Assembly: GCA_002689405.1 (NCBI GenBank)
Contig: NZFZ01000011.1
Coordinates: 8,496-17,275 of the forward strand
Origin: Gammaproteobacteria bacterium
Lineage (GTDB): Bacteria; Pseudomonadota; Gammaproteobacteria; Magnimaribacterales; AG-339-G14
Reading direction: 5' to 3'
DNA length: 8,780 bases
Shown here piece by piece: positions 1 through 8,780 of the stretch (within the stretch, counting starts at the first letter, position 1; each line of letters starts with the position of its first letter). A model generated the notes under the pieces. It saw only the letters and a list, made by a program, of their open reading frames with translations, made no database searches and was not told the origin of the DNA. A program made the position numbers and the translations under genes.

Positions 1-777
1 ATTTACCCAATAATCTATGAAATTTTTTCTGGAGGAAAAGATATTTCTGTGGGCAAACCTTACTTTGATTCTGTTACTGTTCCGATTGCATTCTTTTTAG
101 CTCTTTTTCAGGGATTTGGAATTCTTAGTAATTGGTCTTCAAGAACAACCGAACCTAAGACAATGTATGCTTATTTTGCAATTTTAATTTTATTGACTGT
201 TAGTTTGAGTGCGCTCTTTTTAAATAATATTTCAGTATCAATCACAGTAACAAACTTAATGGTTTCTAGTATTTTGGCAGGTCTAATTTATTACGCTTTT
301 TTACAAATAAAAAATTCCAGAAAAGTGAATTTATCAATGGGATTTTCACATTTTGGAATAGCAGTAATGATTTTAGGAATAGGACTTGTTTCATCTTTGG
401 AATCTCAAAAAGAGTTAATCGCTTTCAAGGAAAAGCCTTTCGAATTGGAAAATTATAAAATCACCTACCTTGGAGAAGAAAAAAACATTGCTCAAAATTT
501 TTCTTCAGATGAAGTAAGTTTCAGAGTGGAAAATTTAAATCAGGAGTTCAACTTGATTGCTGAGAAAAGGTATTATCCGGTTTCAAAATCAATAATGACT
601 GAAGCGGCAATACATCCTTCTATCAAAGAAGATCTGTATATTTCTATTGGCGACCAGGTTGAAGAGGGTTGGGTGGTAAAGGCGCAATTGAAGCCTTTTG
701 TTAGACTCATTTGGCTGGGAGCTTTGATAATGACTTTCGGAGGATTTTTAAGTTTGTTTAGATTCAAAAGCTTATGA
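1..777 (+). CDS. ccmF: Cytochrome c haem lyase subunit CcmF, C-terminal part (5' end outside window)
   Basis: CcmF is the inner-membrane haem lyase core of System I cytochrome c maturation; it receives haem from holo-CcmE and joins it to apocytochrome c in the periplasm. The frame is open from base 1. The 16 codons before the GTG at 49 read as typical CcmF (YPIIYE, SGGKDISVG, then PYFDSV), so that GTG is an internal valine codon and not a start. About 258 C-terminal residues are present, against roughly 650 for the whole protein. Visible are several hydrophobic membrane segments, a His at base 349 in the SHFGIAV segment that probably matches the conserved transmembrane haem-ligand His of the family, and a soluble stretch with YYPVSKSIMTEAAIHPS followed by DLYISIG, typical of the CcmF periplasmic C-domain. 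A final membrane helix (FVRLIWLGALIMTFGG) ends the protein. The stop overlaps the ccmG start (ATGA, 774-777). Confidence 0.95.
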   Translation: MYPIIYEIFSGGKDISVGKPYFDSVTVPIAFFLALFQGFGILSNWSSRTTEPKTMYAYFAILILLTVSLSALFLNNISVSITVTNLMVSSILAGLIYYAFLQIKNSRKVNLSMGFSHFGIAVMILGIGLVSSLESQKELIAFKEKPFELENYKITYLGEEKNIAQNFSSDEVSFRVENLNQEFNLIAEKRYYPVSKSIMTEAAIHPSIKEDLYISIGDQVEEGWVVKAQLKPFVRLIWLGALIMTFGGFLSLFRFKSL

Positions 778-1283
778 AAATCACACGATATATAGGTTAT
801 TTTTCTTTAATTTTGACTCTATTTATCTTCTTTATTTTTTTTGTAAATCTTTTTGAAGAGAGTGAAGTTAATTTTCCAGAAAAAAATCTTCCATCAGGAG
901 AGATAAAAACCTTTGATGGAAACCTTCTTGATGTAAGTTTATTAAAAAAGAATGAATTTTCTTTATTAAACGTCTGGGCTACATGGTGTATTAATTGTAA
1001 GTTAGAACATGGATTTTTGATGTCAAAAAAAACTGAAGGTTGGAACATTGTTGGTTTGAACTATAAAGATGATTTAGAAAAAGCGTTTAAATGGTTGGAT
1101 CAATATGGAAATCCTTATTCCGTAAATCTTTATGATCAAAACGGCACATATGGCTTTAATCTCGGAGTATCTGGAGCACCGGAAACTTATCTTCTTAGAG
1201 AGGATAAAATTTTACAAAAACATATCGGCATCATGTCTGAAAAAGTTTGGAAAGATAAATTTATACCTCTAATCAATAACTAA
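774..1283 (+). CDS. ccmG: Thiol:disulfide interchange protein CcmG/DsbE
   Basis: This is a periplasmic, membrane-anchored thioredoxin-like reductase that keeps the CXXCH cysteines of apocytochrome c reduced for haem attachment; in the known pathway it takes electrons from DsbD or CcdA. The length of 169 residues is normal. Residues 7-25 form an uncleaved N-terminal membrane anchor. The thioredoxin fold carries the active site WCINC at residues 71-75, preceded by LLNVWAT. The CcmG-specific GLNYKDD segment is at 94-100, GNPYSV at 112-117, and the cis-proline loop GVSGAPETYLL at 131-141 (Pro136). The pair between the cysteines is Ile-Asn rather than the common Pro-Thr of E. coli DsbE. The start is the ATG of the ATGA overlap with ccmF, which suggests coupled translation. 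ccmH begins 2 bases after its stop. Confidence 0.95.
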   Translation: MKITRYIGYFSLILTLFIFFIFFVNLFEESEVNFPEKNLPSGEIKTFDGNLLDVSLLKKNEFSLLNVWATWCINCKLEHGFLMSKKTEGWNIVGLNYKDDLEKAFKWLDQYGNPYSVNLYDQNGTYGFNLGVSGAPETYLLREDKILQKHIGIMSEKVWKDKFIPLINN

Positions 1284-1285
1284 AA

Positions 1286-1654
1286 ATGTTGTTCTTGATA
1301 ACAGTTTTTTTTCTATCTTTTTCTTTAGAAGCGAAGAATATTTATGATTTTTCAAATGAAAATTTAGAAAAAGATTTTATTGAGTTATCACAGGAAGTAA
1401 GTTGTCCTCTTTGTGCAGGATCCTCTATTGCAGAATCTGATTCCGACATAGCAAATGATTTGAAAAATGCTATTTTTGTTGAGCTTGAAAATGGCAAAAC
1501 TCCCAAAGAAATTAAAACTAATTTAATTAAGCTTTATGGAGAGGGTATTTTGTTTATGCCAGAAAATAAAATATCAATTTTAATTTTATATGGATTTCCC
1601 TTATTGCTAATTGGTATAGGAATTTTCTTTCTTTTCAATTTTTCAAAAAAATGA
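1286..1654 (+). CDS. ccmH: Cytochrome c maturation protein CcmH (CcmL/CycL-type, N-terminal domain)
   Basis: CcmH is a small membrane-anchored thiol protein of the haem lyase complex that handles apocytochrome cysteines together with CcmG. The length of 122 residues fits the separate short form (CycL); the E. coli protein is a fusion with a TPR domain. Residues 1-16 look like a signal peptide with possible cleavage after EA at 15-16. The three-helix domain has the redox pair C40-P-L-C43, followed by SSIAES at 45-50, IANDL, a segment resembling the family's helix 2 (ENGKTPKEI, 68-76) and YGEGILFMPE at 84-93. One C-terminal membrane helix spans about 98-118, followed by a lysine end. The Arg of the usual LRC motif before the first Cys is Ser here (VSC), and the residues after the second Cys are AG rather than QN. 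The start is 2 bases after the ccmG stop; the stop overlaps the next gene (ATGA). Confidence 0.93.
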   Translation: MLFLITVFFLSFSLEAKNIYDFSNENLEKDFIELSQEVSCPLCAGSSIAESDSDIANDLKNAIFVELENGKTPKEIKTNLIKLYGEGILFMPENKISILILYGFPLLLIGIGIFFLFNFSKK

Positions 1655-2199
1655 ATTTTAAAGTCATTAGTTACCTCGCAATCATCATTTTTTCTTTTTT
1701 TCTTTTTTTTCTGATACAGGGTTATGGCTCTTTAAAAAAATTTGCATTTCAAGATGATTACTCTGCGTTTCTTATTTCGGATGAGCGGCGTGATATGCAG
1801 ATTGATTTTAAATACTTGAATTCGTCAGAAGTAATGCTTTCTGGAAAAAGATTTTTTTATGACGAAAAATTTAAATTGGCAATTAAAAGTTTTAATTTTT
1901 TGATAGATGAATATCCAGATCTGATTGATTCTAGCGTACATTCTTTTCTCGCAGAGTCTTATTATGAGATACAAGGTAATTTTAGTCTCGATGTCATCAA
2001 TCATGTTGATAAAGCATTGTATTTAAACCCATCTGACACAAGAGCACTATCACTACAAGGTTTGAATTATTTCCAACAAAATAATTTCGAGGCAGCTCTA
2101 AAAAGCTGGTCAATAGCCCTTGAAAATTCTACTAACAATAAAGAAAAAGAATCCTTGATTATTGCAATGAATCTTGCATTGAAAAAGCTTAAAAAATAG
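1651..2199 (+). CDS. Membrane-anchored TPR protein, probable CcmI-type apocytochrome c chaperone
   Basis: By position (last gene of the ccm operon) and structure this is the TPR partner of CcmH, called CcmI in organisms where CcmH is split, which presents apocytochrome c to the haem lyase. The protein has one N-terminal membrane helix (residues 6-23) and then TPR-like helical pairs at about 64-90 (FKLAIKSFNFLIDEYPD), 95-128 (ending ALYLNPSDT) and 129-160 (RALSLQGLNYFQQNNFEAAL, then KSWSIALE). The pattern of a small residue, Asn-Pro at the repeat boundary and YFQQNNFEAAL is classic TPR. At 182 residues it is much shorter than usual CcmI (around 400): the long periplasmic domain is missing and only one membrane helix is visible. 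The start is the ATG of the ATGA overlap with ccmH. The TPR fold is clear; the CcmI role rests mainly on context. Confidence 0.75.
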   Translation: MNFKVISYLAIIIFSFFLFFLIQGYGSLKKFAFQDDYSAFLISDERRDMQIDFKYLNSSEVMLSGKRFFYDEKFKLAIKSFNFLIDEYPDLIDSSVHSFLAESYYEIQGNFSLDVINHVDKALYLNPSDTRALSLQGLNYFQQNNFEAALKSWSIALENSTNNKEKESLIIAMNLALKKLKK

Positions 2200-2208
2200 A
2201 AAAAATAG

Positions 2209-2248
2209 GGTTTTAAAGGCCTAATTCGGTTAAAATATACATCCAAGG
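2209..2248 (+). promoter_or_regulatory. Possible promoter in the ccm-smc gap
   Basis: The 49-base gap between the TPR gene and smc (2200-2248) is the largest in the window. It holds a TAAAAT hexamer at 2231-2236 that could be a -10 box. The matching -35 region (about 2208-2213) is not a good TTGACA. If this hexamer is used, transcription would start within about 6-8 bases of the smc ATG, giving a nearly leaderless message. AAGG at 2245-2248 touches the ATG directly, too close for a normal Shine-Dalgarno site. The gap is AT-rich like the rest of the window, so the hexamer may be chance. No terminator hairpin for the ccm operon is evident here. Confidence 0.2.
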
Positions 2249-4680
2249 ATGAGATTAAAAAACATCAGCCTATCTGGTTTTAAATCTTTCGTGGACCCCA
2301 CGAAAATTTCTTTCCCCAGCAGCATGAGCGGAGTAGTCGGGCCTAATGGTTGCGGTAAATCTAATATCATCGATGCTGTTCGATGGGTTATGGGAGAAAT
2401 ATCTGCTAAAAATTTAAGAGGCGAAAATATGGCCGATGTCATTTTTAGCGGATCATCATCCAGAGCGCCATCGAGTCGTGCTTCTGTAGAACTTTTATTT
2501 GATAATTCTTTAGGAAAATTAGGTGGAGAATATTCAAGCTATTCAGAAATTTCTGTCAAACGCGTTTTAGAAATTGATGGAAGATCGATTTACTATTTAA
2601 ACGGCTCAGAATGTAGAAGAAAAGACATTACAGATATATTTCTCGGCACTGGTCTTGGACCTAGAAGCTATGCAGTCATTGAACAAGAAATGGCTACCAA
2701 GTTAATCAGCTCTAAACCCGAAGAACTAAGAATGTACATTGAAGAGGTTGCAGGTATTTCAGTTTATCGCGAAAGGAAAAAAGAAACCGAATCAAGAATT
2801 AAGAAAACTAAAGAGAATCTCAGTCGAGTTAAAGATCTTAAAGATGAGATTGAAAGACAGCTTTTAAAACTTAAAAGACAGGTAAAGTCAGCTGAAAGAT
2901 ACGAAGCATTAAAAGCTGAAGAAAAGTCAAAAAAAGGCCTTTTGAAAGCAATATCATGGCAAACAAGAAAAGAAAAAATTTCAAATATAGATTTTTCAAT
3001 CAAAGAACTTGAATCAAGCCTAGAAAAAGAAAGAACCCTTAAAATCTCTCTCAACTCTGAAATAGACAAATCGAAAGTAACTCAATCTGAAATTCAGCAA
3101 AAAATAGATAAAGTCCAACAAGATTATTACTCCAGTGGCGCAGACCTTACTAGTTCCGAACAAGAACTATCTTTATTGAAAGAGAAGAAAAATGAGCTGC
3201 TGTTAGAAAAGGATAAAATGTTAGAGACTTTAAATATTTTTTCTTCAGAAAAAGATAATTTATCTAAAGAGTTATCAGAAGCTGAAATGGAACTTTCAAA
3301 AAAAGAACCAGAACTTCAAGCCTTAGACGAAAGCTTTTCTAAACTTGAGGGGGCAATGTCTCCTGATTTCTTAGTGGAAAAAATCTTTCTTGATGTATCT
3401 AATCTAACGGTTTCTCTAGAAGAAGCCACAAGGGATTTCTCAACAAAAACAGATAGCGATATTAAGGAAATTCATTCTTTTGCTTTAGAGATTAAAAACA
3501 AGTTAGAAAAGCTAAAGGAATCAATCAAACATCAATCCCAGTATCAAGAAGAAAAGTTTAAAGCCCAAAAGACGGAACTTCTTTCTTTAAGCTCAGATAT
3601 TACGTCTATCAAAGTAAAAATAGCTGAAATTAAAAGCAAATTATCTGCAATAGAAAGTTCTAAACTAAATACCGTTAGTGCAAAAAGTTCACTTGAAGAA
3701 AAACTTCTTGAGATTGAGGGTCCTATACAAAAGATTGAAGCAGATATTAAGCCTTTATTAGACTCTAGAATAGACGTTGAGGGGAACCTGTCAAAACTAA
3801 GAGAACAATTTAATGATTTAAACGAAAACATAAGAGCCAATGAGCGAAGAATTCACGAAACTGACATTGGTATTGAAGAATTCAATAGCGACATTCAAAA
3901 ATATAAATTAGAAAGACAGGGATTTATTTCTGAATCAGCAATTTTTGAAGAGCAGCTCAAAAACGATAATTATGAGATTCAAGGATTGCTTGATCAAATT
4001 ACTGAAAATATGACAGAGGAATCATTGGTTGAAGAAATTTCAAAAATTGAAAATTCCATAGAAAGAATTGGTCCGATTAACTTAGCGGCAGCTGAAGAAT
4101 ACAAATTAGAAGAAGAAAGAAACTCTGAAATTGACACTCAAATGTCAGAACTGAATAGTGCGTTGGAAACCTTGCAAGGGGCAATTAAAAAAATTGATTT
4201 GGAATCAAGAACTAAATTCAAGGATACGCTGGATAAGCTGAATATTAAATTAGGCGAGCTTTTTCCAAAATTATTTGGTGGTGGTTTTGCAAAATTAGAA
4301 TTAACTGAAAGAGATTTATTAGAGTCTGGGGTACTTTTTAAAGCCATGCCACCAGGAAAAAAGAATGTAAATGTTTCTCAGTTATCAGGTGGAGAAAAAG
4401 CTTTATCTTCTATAGCGTTGGTATTTAGTTTTTTCTCTCTCAATCCAGCTCCATTTTGTATTCTTGATGAAATTGATGCTCCACTGGATGACTTCAATAC
4501 TTCAAGATTCATTAATATGGTTGAGGAAATGTCTGAAAAGGTTCAGTTTATTTTTGTAACGCACAATAAAATTTCAATGGAAAAAAGTAAGTATCTCATG
4601 GGTGTTACTATGCAAGAACCAGGCGTATCAAGATTGGTTTCTGTTGATGTTGATGAAGCACTAAAAATGGCAGCAAGTTG

Positions 4681-4681
<1 letters not shown>
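2249..4681 (+). CDS. smc: Chromosome segregation ATPase SMC, short form without recognisable hinge
   Basis: SMC is the ATPase of bacterial condensin (with ScpA and ScpB), which loops and segregates the chromosome. Both half-heads are complete and gammaproteobacterial in type. The N-terminal head (1 to about 168) has MRLKNISLSGFKSFVDPTK, Walker A GPNGCGKS at 31-38, GEISAKNLRG, RRKDITDIFLGTGLGPRSY and the Q-loop Gln146. The C-terminal head (about 650-810) has FGGGFAKLELT, PPGKKN, the signature LSGGEKAL at 712-719, Walker B FCILDE at 736-741, the D-loop APLDD and the switch His772. Between them lies about 480 residues of charged coiled coil. The protein has 810 residues against about 1150-1190 usually. 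The roughly 150-residue globular hinge is not visible, and the arms are shorter. There are only three Cys (35, 122, 737), so no Rad50-type zinc hook replaces it. A turn near 399-404 divides the coil almost evenly. The start is fixed by the conserved N-terminus. The TGA stop overlaps the next ATG by one base. Confidence 0.93.
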
Positions 4682-7976
<3,295 letters not shown>

Positions 7977-7980
<4 letters not shown>

Positions 7981-8780
7981 TTTTTTGAACCTGTAGGTAT
8001 TTCGTTAAACGGAACGTTTTTATCTACCCTAATATCTTGCGGCATTCCAAGGACTTGCTCAGCAATAATATTCTTAAGTACTTCATCAGTTCCACCCGCA
8101 ATTCTTATAAGAGGCGCTCCAAGTAGGCTTCCTTGAAAAATTGCAGTTTCTTCATCTCTTGCAATGGAGGCATTATCCATTAGATCCATGCCATAGTTTG
8201 CAATATCTTGAAGTTTATTTGCACTAACTATCTTAGTTATAGAAGCTTCAGGACCAGGAGTACTTCCCTGTGATAAAGCCGAGATGTTTCTCATTTTTGT
8301 GTACTTCAAACCGGATTGCTCACAATACCAATCAGCAAGTTTTTCTCTAACAGCACCATTTGAAATTGCAGCGTCACCATTAAAATCTTGATCTTTAGCA
8401 AGTTCAAAAATTTCTTGGAAATCTACTCCAGATGCATCACCGACAGCAAGTCTCTCATTCATTAGAGTGGTTAAAGAAACCTTCCAACCGTCTCCAATTT
8501 CACCTAGACGTTGTGAATCAGGAATTTTTACATCGGTAAAATAAACTTCATTAAAGTTTGCTCCACCTGTGATTTGTTTGATTGGTCTAACTTCAACTCC
8601 AGGAGATTTCATATCCAGAAAGAAGTAGGTAAGGCCTTTATGTTTAGGAGCTGAGAAATCACTTCTAGTGACAATGATTCCATAATCACTGTAGTGGGCT
8701 CCTGAAGTCCATACTTTTTGACCATTAATAGTCCAAGTATCACCATCTAGTTCAGCCTTAGTTTTAATACCCGCTAAATC
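7977..8780 (-). CDS. Acyl-CoA dehydrogenase, C-terminal two thirds (5' end outside window)
   Basis: This is an FAD-dependent acyl-CoA dehydrogenase that introduces the alpha-beta double bond into acyl-CoA thioesters. The frame is open to the window edge: before the Met at 8612 it reads DLAGIKTKAEL, then DGDTWTINGQKVWTSGAHYSDYG, the classic middle beta domain. That Met is therefore internal, and roughly 130 residues are missing. The 267 residues present also show FNEVYFTDVKIP (76-87), the C-terminal helical domain with LSQGSTPGPEASITK (169-183), and IRIAGGTDEVLKNIIAEQVLG (225-245). The loop has Gly where medium-chain enzymes carry the catalytic Glu (EGT in MCAD), so the base, if present, sits elsewhere, as in the IVD/LCAD type. 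The PGPE-S-K motif recalls the FadE26/FadE28-like group, including sterol side-chain enzymes of actinobacteria. The substrate cannot be told. The gene converges on the lipoprotein gene and is not part of that operon. Confidence 0.93.

Noticed and set aside
49..51. GTG at 49 as the start of a 242-residue membrane protein
   Set aside because: The codons before it, back to base 1, are open and encode conserved CcmF sequence (YPIIYE, SGGKDIS), so the gene is simply cut by the window edge.
1687..1711. Runs of six to eight T bases as a phase-variable slippery tract in the TPR gene
   Set aside because: The tract encodes the membrane helix (Phe and Ile codons) in an AT-rich genome, with interrupting C bases; nothing suggests switching.
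2200..2248. Terminator of the ccm operon in the gap before smc
   Set aside because: Only the AGGCCT palindrome is visible, with no stem long enough and no T-run after it.
2764..3840. Antisense reading frames of about 100 codons within smc
   Set aside because: They are Ser- and Leu-rich mirror translations of the coiled-coil codons, with no family resemblance.
8610..8612. Met codon at 8612 (minus strand) as the start of a 211-residue dehydrogenase
   Set aside because: The same frame stays open to 8780 and encodes the typical acyl-CoA dehydrogenase middle domain, so this Met is internal.

Overview
The window reads as an AT-rich (roughly one third GC by eye) gammaproteobacterial housekeeping region, filled almost end to end with genes. 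Three things point to Gammaproteobacteria: the smc-zipA-ligA gene order, a ZipA protein (a division factor of that class), and SMC, LigA and CcmG sequences closest to the gammaproteobacterial versions I know. Low GC, minimal spacers, short proteins and an acyl-CoA dehydrogenase would suit a streamlined marine lineage such as SAR86. That placement is inference and was not tested.

Layout. Positions 1-2199 (+) hold the end of a cytochrome c maturation (System I) operon: the C-terminal part of ccmF (cut by the window edge), then ccmG/dsbE, ccmH and a short TPR protein in the ccmI position. These genes overlap by 4 bases or lie 2 bases apart. After a 49-base gap, the largest in the window, comes smc (2249-4681), then zipA, ligA and a small lipoprotein with a transglycosylase-like domain, again overlapping or nearly so. 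On the opposite strand a 5'-truncated acyl-CoA dehydrogenase (7977-8780) converges on the lipoprotein gene, and the two stop codons share one CTAG palindrome.

How the genes work together. CcmF, CcmG, CcmH and the TPR protein would reduce apocytochrome c and attach haem in the periplasm. SMC organises and segregates the chromosome, ZipA anchors FtsZ to the membrane at division, LigA seals DNA nicks, and the lipoprotein probably acts on peptidoglycan. The second block is therefore a replication, segregation and division cluster. The acyl-CoA dehydrogenase is metabolically unrelated.

Most unusual point: the SMC protein is only 810 residues. Both ATPase half-heads are intact, but I see no hinge domain, and the two coiled-coil arms appear to join through a short helical turn. 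LigA also has a stretched zinc finger. I saw no mobile element, CRISPR array, tRNA, rRNA or defence system, and no intergenic stretch longer than 49 bases.
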